A stretch of 64,000 bases of DNA from Roseivirga echinicomitans (lineage in GTDB: Bacteria > Bacteroidota > Bacteroidia > Cytophagales > Cyclobacteriaceae). Positions within the stretch are counted from its first letter, which is position 1; the number at the start of each line of letters is the position of its first letter. Position numbers and translations under genes: made by a program. Location: positions 120,653 through 184,652 of the forward strand of contig NZ_LRDB01000045.1 in NCBI RefSeq assembly GCF_001592935.1. Reading direction: 5' to 3'. Below the pieces are notes generated by a model. The model had not been told where the DNA came from. It saw nothing but the letters and a program-made list of their open reading frames with translations, and did not search any database. Positions 56,354 to 64,000 of this stretch are shown in pieces.

Positions 56354-56977
56354 TTACTGCTTTTGCAATTCTTTAACATACTTCACAATTTTCCATCTTT
56401 TCTCTGGACTGATTTGAGAACCATGGGCTCCCATTCTTCTGATTCCATAAGTAATTACATGGAAAATATGTCCTTCTGAAAGATCTCTCTGAGCCGGGGC
56501 CGTATAGGGAGGAACACCAAGAAAAACTGGTGCTACTAATCCATCAGCTTGACCACTTGGCCCGTGACAATGGTCACAATACAATTCATATAGCCTCTTA
56601 CCTTCTGCCAGAATTTCTGGTGTATCAGCTAAAGGGTTTTCCATAAGGCTAGCCGCTTCGATGTCATCTTTTTCTAAACGATATGGAAGTACACCATCAG
56701 CAGTTCTTCTTACAGTACCTGCTACTGGCATCATTACATTTTGTTCGTAAGGATTGTTTGGGTTAGAGTTATAAAACTCACCCAATCCATCTTCTCTATT
56801 ACTTAACCATTCGCCTCTATCCTTGTCCTTGATTTGCGTCAATGGCTCGTAAGGTATTGAATGATACATTTGAGGTGCATATTCCGTACCTGGGTTATCG
56901 CCACTGGCATTACAAGAAGCCAGAGCAAAGATCGCTATGAGTGGTAAAAATGCTTTCAATCTATTCAACATGATCAT
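56354..56977 (-). CDS. actE: Alternative complex III subunit ActE, mono-haem cytochrome c lipoprotein
   Basis: The ATG at 56977 gives 207 residues; a second ATG at 56971 is possible and a TTG at 56995 overlaps actD. The lipobox ALASC (Cys22) anchors it to the membrane, and CDHCHGP provides one c-type haem, with a late RRMGAHGSQ region near the axial ligand. It accepts electrons within the complex. Confidence 0.9.
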   Translation of the reverse strand: MIMLNRLKAFLPLIAIFALASCNASGDNPGTEYAPQMYHSIPYEPLTQIKDKDRGEWLSNREDGLGEFYNSNPNNPYEQNVMMPVAGTVRRTADGVLPYRLEKDDIEAASLMENPLADTPEILAEGKRLYELYCDHCHGPSGQADGLVAPVFLGVPPYTAPAQRDLSEGHIFHVITYGIRRMGAHGSQISPEKRWKIVKYVKELQKQ

Positions 56978-56984
56978 CTTTAGC

Positions 56985-57518
56985 TTAGTCTTCAACTTCT
57001 TTATCGTTCACTTCAACAGCACCTGAATCTTTCAATACACCATTGATTGTTTGAGCATCCATTGATTTGTTTTTACCCAAGTCAATTGCCATGATATGCT
57101 TATCATCGGTAATTCTTAAGTCAAGCATCTTAGGATCTTTCCATGGTTTCAAGTCACTACTCACCAAGAAAGTACCTACCATACCAAAAGCTGCAAGTAA
57201 TACCGTTAGCTCAAAAGTTACAGGAATAAAATCTGGTAGTGGCGTAAAGTCTTTACCACCAATAATCATTGGCCAATCTACCCCTAGCATCCAATACTGC
57301 ATGGTTAATGCTAAGGAAGTTCCTAATATACCAAACATAAAGGCGGCAATTGGAAGCCTAGATCTCTTATAGCCTAGTTCATCATCAAGCCCGTGTACAG
57401 GGAATGGAGAATACACCTCGTCAATTTTGACACCAGCACCTCTCACCTTTCGTACTGCACTTAATAATACGTCCTCGTCATCAAAAACCCCGAGAACAAA
57501 GTTTCTAGAATCGCTCAT
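56985..57518 (-). CDS. actD: Alternative complex III subunit ActD (DUF3341)
   Basis: This 177-residue protein has a small N-terminal domain (FVLGVFDDEDVLLSAVRKVR) and two membrane helices, matching DUF3341. It is part of the complex and is usually encoded between actC and actE, as here. Confidence 0.92.
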   Translation of the reverse strand: MSDSRNFVLGVFDDEDVLLSAVRKVRGAGVKIDEVYSPFPVHGLDDELGYKRSRLPIAAFMFGILGTSLALTMQYWMLGVDWPMIIGGKDFTPLPDFIPVTFELTVLLAAFGMVGTFLVSSDLKPWKDPKMLDLRITDDKHIMAIDLGKNKSMDAQTINGVLKDSGAVEVNDKEVED

Positions 57519-57520
57519 AA

Positions 57521-58885
57521 TTATGCAGTCTGTTTTTCTGATGAAGATTTAACAATACTTTTAATTTCGGCCATGTTCACCACAGGGAAGAACTTAGCAA
57601 ATAACAAGAATGCGGTAAAGAATAACCCGAACGTAAATAAGTATACTCCCATGTCGTAAACCGTTGGGTAGAACATAGACCAAGATGATGGAAGATAATC
57701 TCTATGCAATGATGTAACGATAATTACAAATCTCTCGAACCACATTCCAATGTTTACAATAATTGAAATAATGAAGGTAGCCGAAATACTTGTTCTGATT
57801 CTCTTAGACCAGAATAACTGTGGAGAAATCACATTACAAGTCATCATTGACCAGTATGCCCACCAGTAAGGTCCTTGCATTCTATTAAAGAAAGCATATT
57901 GCTCTGCAGGAACACCCGAATACCATGCTACGAAAAACTCAGTGATGTAAGCAATACCTACAATTGAACCCGTAACTGTAATTACAATGTTCATCAAGCT
58001 AATGTGCTCGATCGTTATATAGTCTTCTAATTTAAATAGTCTTCTGGTGACCAACATCAAGGTCAATACCATGGCGAATCCAGAGAAAATCGCTCCAGCC
58101 ACAAAGTATGGAGGGAAAATCGTGGTGTGCCAGCCTGGTATTACTGAAGTTGCAAAGTCAAAAGATACAATAGTGTGTACTGAAAGTACGAGAGGTGTTG
58201 CTAAACCAGCAAGGATTAAAGATACACTCTCGTATCTACTCCAAGTTCTAGCAGCTCCGTCCCATCCAAGACTTAGTGCTCCATATATTTTCTTTCTTAT
58301 TCCAGTAGCTCTATCTCTAATGGTAGCAAAATCAGGTACAAGACCTAAATACCAAAATACGAGTGATACTGAGAAATATGTAGAGATTGCAAATACATCC
58401 CAAAGAAGTGGTGAGTTAAAGTTTACCCAAAGTGAACCAAATGTGTTTGGCAAAGGCAACGCCCAATAAGCACCTAACCAAGGTCTTCCCATGTGAAGTA
58501 CGGGGAACATTGCGGCACATATTACAGCAAAAATTGTCATGGCTTCAGCAGCCCTGTTAATCGCCATTCTCCATTTCTGACGGAAGAGTAAAAGCACTGC
58601 GGAAATCAAGGTTCCAGCGTGACCAATACCTACCCACCATACGAAGTTGGTAATATCCCAGGCCCAACCTACGGTTTTGTTTAGCCCCCACATTCCAATT
58701 CCTTCCCAAAGCGTAGCAGCTACAGCGATGAAACCAATGCCAAAGGCAGTAAGTGCCATCCCCATTCCCAATAACCATGATTTGGAAGGTTTGCCCTCTA
58801 CCTGCCTGCAGATATCCTCGGTAACGTCATGGACAGTCTTACCGCCTGTTATCAAAGGTGTTCTTACGGATGAAGTAACCTGCAT
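57521..58885 (-). CDS. actC: Alternative complex III subunit ActC (NrfD-like)
   Basis: This 454-residue protein has about ten membrane helices and belongs to the NrfD/PsrC family that binds quinol. Segments such as [20 protein letters not shown] and [16 protein letters not shown] carry the expected polar residues. It lies between actB and actD. Confidence 0.94.
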   Translation of the reverse strand: MQVTSSVRTPLITGGKTVHDVTEDICRQVEGKPSKSWLLGMGMALTAFGIGFIAVAATLWEGIGMWGLNKTVGWAWDITNFVWWVGIGHAGTLISAVLLLFRQKWRMAINRAAEAMTIFAVICAAMFPVLHMGRPWLGAYWALPLPNTFGSLWVNFNSPLLWDVFAISTYFSVSLVFWYLGLVPDFATIRDRATGIRKKIYGALSLGWDGAARTWSRYESVSLILAGLATPLVLSVHTIVSFDFATSVIPGWHTTIFPPYFVAGAIFSGFAMVLTLMLVTRRLFKLEDYITIEHISLMNIVITVTGSIVGIAYITEFFVAWYSGVPAEQYAFFNRMQGPYWWAYWSMMTCNVISPQLFWSKRIRTSISATFIISIIVNIGMWFERFVIIVTSLHRDYLPSSWSMFYPTVYDMGVYLFTFGLFFTAFLLFAKFFPVVNMAEIKSIVKSSSEKQTA

Positions 58886-58904
58886 AGTGTATCTCTTTTA
58901 AAAA

Positions 58905-61900
58905 TTAAGCTTCAGTTGATTGTTTTTCCTTATTTCTGATTTTGGTGAAATACCAAACGTTAGGGTTAACGTTGATTTCCTCCAACACGTGATAAGCTCT
59001 GTCTTCTTCCACCACACGCTCAGTTGCTCCTTGACCGTCTTCTTTCTCTTGGATTTTCAAAGCTTGAGAAATTCTAGAGTTTTTGTCGTTCAAGTCACCA
59101 AAGGTGATTGCATCAGCAGGACAGGCCGAAGCACATGCCATGTTGATTTCGCCATCTACAGGTCTTCTGTCTTCACGTTTGGCTGCAAGTTTACCCGCTT
59201 GGATTCTCTGCACACACATTGAACATTTCTCCATTACACCTCTTGAGCGAACAGTTACATCTGGGTTCAATACCATTTTACCCAAATCGTTGTTCATTGA
59301 AAGGTTTTTGTCGAACTGCGTATTGTCGTGATACTTAAACCAGTTAAACCTTCTTACTTTATAAGGACAGTTGTTAGCACAATATCTTGTACCAATACAT
59401 CTGTTATAAGTCATTTGATTGAGACCTTCCGTACTGTGTGTTGTAGCCGCTACTGGACAAACAGTCTCACAAGGAGCATTATTACAATGCTGACACATCA
59501 TTGGTTGGAAAGTAACTTCTGGATTTTCTGAAGCTTTTTCTAAGGCGATCAAATCATCAACAGGAGCATCAGAGCTATAGTAGCGATCAATTCTGATCCA
59601 AGCCATTTCTCTTCTATTCAATACTTCTTCTTTCCCAACTACAGGAATGTTATTCTCTGCCTGACAAGCAACCGTACATGCACCGCAACCGGTACAAGAG
59701 TTCATATCAATGGCCAATCCCCAATGGTGATTGTTATATTCGTGACCTCCCCAAAGCGTGATTTTAGAAGGTTTAATGTATTCTCCTTCCTTGTAAATCA
59801 ACGGATATTCTCTTCCCGCTTTAGTATCTTTTTGATAAGCACTTAGAGTTGACTCCTGAATTACATTGGATCTGCCCATGTAAGTCTGGTGTGTCTGTGT
59901 TTGGGCTATTCTGTATGACTCGCCTGTTTTCTCAACAGAAACTCCAGCAAATACATCATATACATTAGCTCCATTCAACTTGGTAGTGAACGGATATGCA
60001 TTGACACCCACTTCATTCCCTACCCTACCTGCGCTAGTTCTTCCGTAACCTAAGGCCAAACCTACAGTTCCAGCAGCTTGTCCTGGTTGGATTAACACTG
60101 GTAAAGTCACTGAAGTATTACCTACTGTAAGTGTTACCTTTTCAGTGGTGCCATCATTCATTTTGATGCCCCACTCTTCGGCTTGCGCTTGAGAAACAGT
60201 TAAGTAGTTATCCCAAGTTGTTTTTGCAATTGGATCTGAAGCCTCTTGTAACCAAGGGTTATTGGCCATTGATCCATTGCCAATCGTTATTTTTTCATAG
60301 AGTGCCAACTCAAGGCCTTCTCCATTTCTCTTATAGTTCTGAGCTATGCTTGTTGCGGCTGGCGCAGCTGCACTAAACTCATAAGATAAAGTATCGTTGT
60401 TTCCTCCTGTCTCAAATACACCATCAAACAAAGTTTTGTCCCAGAATGTCTGGAAGTTAGAAGTGTCTGATTGCTTTGTGAAGAAGTTCTCTCTCCAGTT
60501 GTCTTGTAGGTAAGAGTAATACTCTACAGTTTTCCCAGACCATTTCAAGAAAGTCTCTGGTGCTTGGCGAGTACTGAAAAGAGGCGCAATAGTTGGCTGA
60601 ACTAAACTGAAGTGACCAGTTCTTAGTTCAACATCATTCCACTGCTCTAAATAATGATGATCAGGAGCAATATAGTCTACTAAAGCAGCAGTTTCATCCA
60701 TTCTATCTGATGTAGATATTTTCAGAGAAACTTTAGCCAAACCAGCTTGTAATGCTTGTCCATCAGCGGAATCGTAAACTGGGTTACAGTTAAAGAAGAT
60801 TGCTGCGCCAATTAAACCAGCATTAGCATCTTTCACAAAAGAACTCATGGCTTGATCATCTCCTTGACGGAAATGAAGTGGTGCATTTACATTAATAGTA
60901 GCACCGTAATTACCTAGCATGGTATTAATACCATTCACCAACACCTGAACTACAGGGTCGTTTGAGCCAGAAACTACAAGGCCTGCACCTCTATTCGTCC
61001 AAAGTTCATTGATGGCTGCCGTTACATGAGCAACATCGCCAGCATTTCCACCATTCACTTTCGCTTGTCCCGCTTTAGCCGCAATACCATTATAAATGGC
61101 AGCTACTAAAGGTCCAGCTTGTGAAGGCCTGATGCCTGTTCTATAATCTGCGTTTGCACCAGATAATGAAAGGTTAGACTCAAATTGGTAGTGTCTAGAC
61201 ATTTCACGGTGTTCCGCGCTAATTTTTCTTGTTCTTGAGTATTGCTTAGTGAATTCAATTGGTGAAATCCAAGTACCTAAGAAATCGGCACCTACACTCA
61301 CAATTGTTTTCGCCTTGCTGAAATCGTATGATGGTACCATTGAAGTACCAAACGATCTTCTGTTTCCTTCAGAAATACCATAAGCCGAAGATGAATCGTA
61401 ACTTATGTGTTGTGCTGTTGGATATTTAGCAGAAAACTCGCTTATAGCTCTTTTAGTAGTAGGACTCAAAACAGAATTACTAACAATTCTAATTTGACCT
61501 CCTTTAGCAGAAATTTCGCCCAACTTGGCAATTACTTCTTTATCTAAAGTATCCCATTCAGTTTTTGAACCCGCCTTTTTAGGCCCTACAAGCCTTTCTT
61601 TATCATATAATGAAAGTACAGAAGCCTCTACTTGAGCATTAGTACCACCTTTTGTCATTGAAGAAAACTTGTTTCCTTCAATTTTAATCGGACGACCTTC
61701 TCTAGTTTTTACGACTATACTTACAGCGTCACCGCCATTTACATAGGTAGAAGCATAATAATTAGGAATAGACGGATCAACATCAACAGGCTTATTCAAA
61801 TAAGGAATAGCTTTCCTTATTGGAGTTTCACAAGCTGCCAAAGAAGCCGCTGCGATACCAAAGCCCATTAATTTTAAGAAGTCCCTTCTGTTACTGCTTC

Positions 61901-62021
61901 CTTCACCGTTTTCGTTGATAGGAAGGTATTCCGGAAATTCCTTCTCAGCGCTCTTAACAAACGAAGGCTCGTTAGTTAACTGCTCTATCCCTTTCCAGTA
62001 TGTTTTTTGATTTTCTTTCAT
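58905..62021 (-). CDS. actB: Alternative complex III subunit ActB (molybdopterin-like and Fe-S)
   Basis: This 1038-residue protein has a twin-arginine signal (SSNRRDFLKLMGFG, Arg45-46), a molybdopterin oxidoreductase-like domain (about residues 70-740) that in this family lacks the cofactor, and a ferredoxin-like domain with four cysteine clusters (CTGCGACTVAC, CQHCNNAPCETVC, CIGTRYCANNC, CSMC ... CASAC). It carries the Fe-S clusters of the complex. Confidence 0.95.
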   Translation of the reverse strand: MKENQKTYWKGIEQLTNEPSFVKSAEKEFPEYLPINENGEGSSNRRDFLKLMGFGIAAASLAACETPIRKAIPYLNKPVDVDPSIPNYYASTYVNGGDAVSIVVKTREGRPIKIEGNKFSSMTKGGTNAQVEASVLSLYDKERLVGPKKAGSKTEWDTLDKEVIAKLGEISAKGGQIRIVSNSVLSPTTKRAISEFSAKYPTAQHISYDSSSAYGISEGNRRSFGTSMVPSYDFSKAKTIVSVGADFLGTWISPIEFTKQYSRTRKISAEHREMSRHYQFESNLSLSGANADYRTGIRPSQAGPLVAAIYNGIAAKAGQAKVNGGNAGDVAHVTAAINELWTNRGAGLVVSGSNDPVVQVLVNGINTMLGNYGATINVNAPLHFRQGDDQAMSSFVKDANAGLIGAAIFFNCNPVYDSADGQALQAGLAKVSLKISTSDRMDETAALVDYIAPDHHYLEQWNDVELRTGHFSLVQPTIAPLFSTRQAPETFLKWSGKTVEYYSYLQDNWRENFFTKQSDTSNFQTFWDKTLFDGVFETGGNNDTLSYEFSAAAPAATSIAQNYKRNGEGLELALYEKITIGNGSMANNPWLQEASDPIAKTTWDNYLTVSQAQAEEWGIKMNDGTTEKVTLTVGNTSVTLPVLIQPGQAAGTVGLALGYGRTSAGRVGNEVGVNAYPFTTKLNGANVYDVFAGVSVEKTGESYRIAQTQTHQTYMGRSNVIQESTLSAYQKDTKAGREYPLIYKEGEYIKPSKITLWGGHEYNNHHWGLAIDMNSCTGCGACTVACQAENNIPVVGKEEVLNRREMAWIRIDRYYSSDAPVDDLIALEKASENPEVTFQPMMCQHCNNAPCETVCPVAATTHSTEGLNQMTYNRCIGTRYCANNCPYKVRRFNWFKYHDNTQFDKNLSMNNDLGKMVLNPDVTVRSRGVMEKCSMCVQRIQAGKLAAKREDRRPVDGEINMACASACPADAITFGDLNDKNSRISQALKIQEKEDGQGATERVVEEDRAYHVLEEINVNPNVWYFTKIRNKEKQSTEA

Positions 62022-62058
62022 TGTATATCAATCAGAAATCGAAATTCTATTCAATAAA

Positions 62059-63306
62059 TTAATAGTGACATTTAGCACATTCCAAACCACCGATATCGGC
62101 TACTTTCATTGGTGTTTTCGAGGTTGCGTTATGCATCTCCACCAACTTATCGTAATATCCGTTACCCTGCGTATTTACATCTGTATTTCTATGGCAGTCA
62201 ATACACCAGCCCATCGTTAAAGGAGCAAACTGTTGAACAACCTCCATTTCTTGAACCTCACCATGACAAGTCTGGCAAGCAATCTCACCTACCGTTACGT
62301 GCTGTGAGTGATTGAAATAAGCCAAATCAGGTAAGTTATGAACACGCACCCACTCAATTGGCTTTCCACTCTCTTGAGCAGCATATAATTTCTGAATCTC
62401 AGGTGAATCTGTTTTAATATCACTGTGGCAGTTCATACAGATATTCACTGAAGGAATGTTAGCGTTCTTTGCAATTTCAACACCAGTATGGCAATACTGA
62501 CAGTCAATCTCATATAAACCAGCGTGCAACTCATGTGAGAATGCAATTGGTTGAGTTGGAGCGTAACCTTGTTGTACACCCACAGTATAAAGGCCGTCAA
62601 TTACATTTTTGGCAGCCAACGCAACCACAAGGAAGGTAATGATACCTATAACGGTTGGACTTCTTAAGAAGGCAGTAATACTGAACTTCTCATTAACAAT
62701 TTCTTGATCGGTCTCAGTAAGCTCTTTCTTGTCCTTTAAGTAACGGCTAACAAAGTTGATGATAATGACCAATACTATTAATAGTAACACCAATACTACA
62801 ATCAAGGTAACCATGATTACATTAAGGTACTCTGAAGGCACACCACCTGCTTGGGCAGTTCCGTCTCCTACAGCGGCACCCGTAGCTGGCGTAGCTTCTA
62901 CTGGAGGATTTTCTTCGGCATGTCTTACATAAGCCAGAATAGCTAATATCTGATCATCAGCAAGATCGAAGGGCTGCATTACAGCACCATTGTACTCTTT
63001 AATAAGTGATACGGCCTGGGCATCCCCACTTTCAGCTAAAGCTTGAGAATTTCTTACCCACGAATAAATCCAATCAAGTTCTCTCCTATCATAAACACCA
63101 GCCAATGCAGGACCGACAACTTTCTTGTCTACCGCATGGCATGAGTTACAGGCGTATTCTTTGAAGAGACCTTCTCCATTTTTGATGATTGCTTCATCGG
63201 TTGGAATTTTATCTCTCTGGGCAAGGGCTTCTTGGCCAGAAAAAACAAAACAACATACAAACAAGCATGCTGTCGCGAAGCGGACTAGTAGTTTTTTGGA
63301 TAACAT
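62059..63306 (-). CDS. actA: Alternative complex III subunit ActA with an extra N-terminal cytochrome c domain
   Basis: The ATG at 63306 gives 415 residues with a signal peptide (MLSKKLLVRF ... ALAQ); upstream in-frame ATG at 63339 is close to the predicted transcript start and is less likely. Six CxxCH motifs are present: CNSCH (residue 53), and after two membrane segments CQYCH, CMNCH, CQTCH, CIDCH and CAKCH. The last five form the usual pentahaem ActA domain; the first is an added mono-haem domain. It is the first gene of the complex. Confidence 0.9.
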   Translation of the reverse strand: MLSKKLLVRFATACLFVCCFVFSGQEALAQRDKIPTDEAIIKNGEGLFKEYACNSCHAVDKKVVGPALAGVYDRRELDWIYSWVRNSQALAESGDAQAVSLIKEYNGAVMQPFDLADDQILAILAYVRHAEENPPVEATPATGAAVGDGTAQAGGVPSEYLNVIMVTLIVVLVLLLIVLVIIINFVSRYLKDKKELTETDQEIVNEKFSITAFLRSPTVIGIITFLVVALAAKNVIDGLYTVGVQQGYAPTQPIAFSHELHAGLYEIDCQYCHTGVEIAKNANIPSVNICMNCHSDIKTDSPEIQKLYAAQESGKPIEWVRVHNLPDLAYFNHSQHVTVGEIACQTCHGEVQEMEVVQQFAPLTMGWCIDCHRNTDVNTQGNGYYDKLVEMHNATSKTPMKVADIGGLECAKCHY

Positions 63307-63354
63307 GTAATCAATAGTTAGAGTCACAGATTGTCTCATCACGTAAAATCGAGA

Positions 63355-63385
63355 CAAAGGTAGTACCGGAATGCCTTATTTCAAA
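63355..63385 (-). promoter_or_regulatory. Promoter of the respiratory gene cluster
   Basis: On the minus strand TTTG (63385-63382), 19 bases and TACCTTTG (63362-63355) match the Bacteroidota promoter exactly. Transcription would start near 63348, leaving a leader of about 40 bases before the ATG at 63306. Confidence 0.8.
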
Positions 63386-63803
63386 CTAAAGTTTAGATAG
63401 TACACGAGTGGTCGAAACAGGTAAAAAAACCACATATTCAATTCATTAACAGACATTTACGAGCATAGATTACCGCTCTTATTTATTTAGAATTATTATA
63501 AATAGCCCAAACAAACAGAATTAGCGTAACCCTGTATACAAAACGATTTTCACAAGCAATACTTAAAGATTAAACAAGGTTAATCTTTACAAGGACAAAC
63601 CTTTATTCAGCCGCCATATTCCTTGATTTGTGTATCTGATTGGCTGTCAGCTAGATTAGCACTCTTCTAGTTTTACTCTTAATATTCAATAAGATTTGAA
63701 GTCTCTACTCCTATTAAATACAGATCATAAAAACCCTTTGAGAACCATTTTATTTCACTGAATAAAAATTTCATCAGACCTATTGTGTAATAAAAATTAT
63801 CCC
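63386..63803. other. Intergenic region with an orphan dyad
   Basis: No credible gene was seen on either strand. The only marked structure is a perfect ten-base inverted repeat at 63564-63589 (TAAAGATTAA / TTAATCTTTA around six bases), without a T-run, so it does not look like a terminator. Confidence 0.5.
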
Positions 63804-63811
63804 TATATTTG
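63783..63811 (+). promoter_or_regulatory. Candidate promoter upstream of tRNA-Pro
   Basis: TTG at 63783-63785, 18 bases and TATATTTG at 63804-63811 match the Bacteroidota consensus apart from slightly short spacing. A leader of about 100 bases with a hairpin AGTCTT/AAGACT (63854-63878) would precede the tRNA. Confidence 0.55.
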
Positions 63812-63917
63812 CACTCGCAATTGAGACAACGGTCTACAAAAGCATAGAAAAATAGTCTTGATTTACTGAATAAAGACTGAAAGAAATTGGGATCCGAACT
63901 CCTGTAAAATAAAAGTT

Positions 63918-63991
63918 CGGGGTGTAGCGTAGCCCGGTATCGCGCCTCGTTTGGGACGAGGAGGTCGTAGGTTCGAATCCTGCCACCCCGA
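63918..63991 (+). tRNA. tRNA-Pro (anticodon TGG)
   Basis: The acceptor stem CGGGGTG (63918-63924) pairs with CACCCCG (63984-63990), followed by discriminator A. The anticodon stem CCTCG/CGAGG holds loop TTTGGGA with anticodon TGG (63952-63954), and GTTCGAATC marks the T arm. The 3' CCA is not encoded. Confidence 0.96.
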
Positions 63992-64000
63992 CAACAAAAG

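Noticed and set aside
58047..58469. 140-codon plus-strand frame opposite actC
   Set aside because: It is antisense to the conserved NrfD-like gene and has shadow-like composition.

Overview
The window looks like chromosomal DNA of a Bacteroidota bacterium, most likely a marine Cytophagales relative (Roseivirga/Fulvivirga-like; a family-level guess from gene content, not a computed result). The support is a C-terminal type IX secretion sorting domain, promoters of the Bacteroidota type (TTTG, 19-20 bases, TANNTTTG), the alternative complex III plus cytochrome oxidase cluster with DUF3341, DUF420 and DUF983 genes, a small Hc1-like histone, and a serine palmitoyltransferase-type enzyme for sphingolipid synthesis. 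No insertion sequence, prophage, CRISPR array or rRNA was seen.

Layout. 1-2185: tail of an unidentified gene, then two secreted proteins that share one module present three times. 2186-2742: long spacer with two terminators and a structured element. 2743-6518: MFS transporter, class V aminotransferase, universal stress protein and a convergent haem protein. 6630-8972: a MarR regulator divergent from an ECF sigma factor, repeat-bearing membrane protein and Spy-like protein. 9068-13997: xseA-xseB-ligA-DUF6913-like-dapA, tightly packed. 14071-19088: histone H1-like gene, serine palmitoyltransferase, biotin carboxylase, DUF1015 and Maf. 19207-32245: cardiolipin synthase, TipAS-type MerR regulator, acyl-CoA dehydrogenase, nucleotide pyrophosphatase, a 1025-residue T9SS cargo protein, Rieske oxygenase, short-chain dehydrogenase and MlaE/MlaF. 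32325-33491: an M50-like protease fused to TPRs. 33687-36543: a nitrosative-stress cluster (Fe-S Rrf2 regulator with a strong operator, truncated haemoglobin, 4-TM protein, frameshifted ric, cupin, haemerythrin). 36645-46393: PLP decarboxylase, sugar dehydrogenase, a 1150-residue presumed outer-membrane protein and a 1228-residue NtrY-like kinase.

From 63306 down to 46428, on the minus strand, lies the respiratory cluster: alternative complex III (actA-F), cytochrome c oxidase subunits II and I, haem A and haem O synthases, two subunit III-type proteins and subunit IV, then after a terminator a Sco-like protein without its copper cysteines, DUF420, a small membrane protein and DUF983. Quinol electrons would pass through ActB/C/F and the haems of ActA/E to the aa3-type oxidase; ctaA and ctaB make its haem. 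A promoter matching both consensus elements precedes actA. A tRNA-Pro(TGG) closes the window.

The most notable observations are the three-copy secreted module (232-2185), the one-base homopolymer frameshift in ric (35238-35242), the Rrf2 palindrome built into the promoter (33620-33653), the cysteine-less Sco-like protein next to His-rich oxidase and ActF segments, the M50-TPR fusion, and the MerR dyad placed between promoter elements. No wholly new multi-gene system is demonstrated; the secreted three-module gene pair is the best candidate for an undescribed family.
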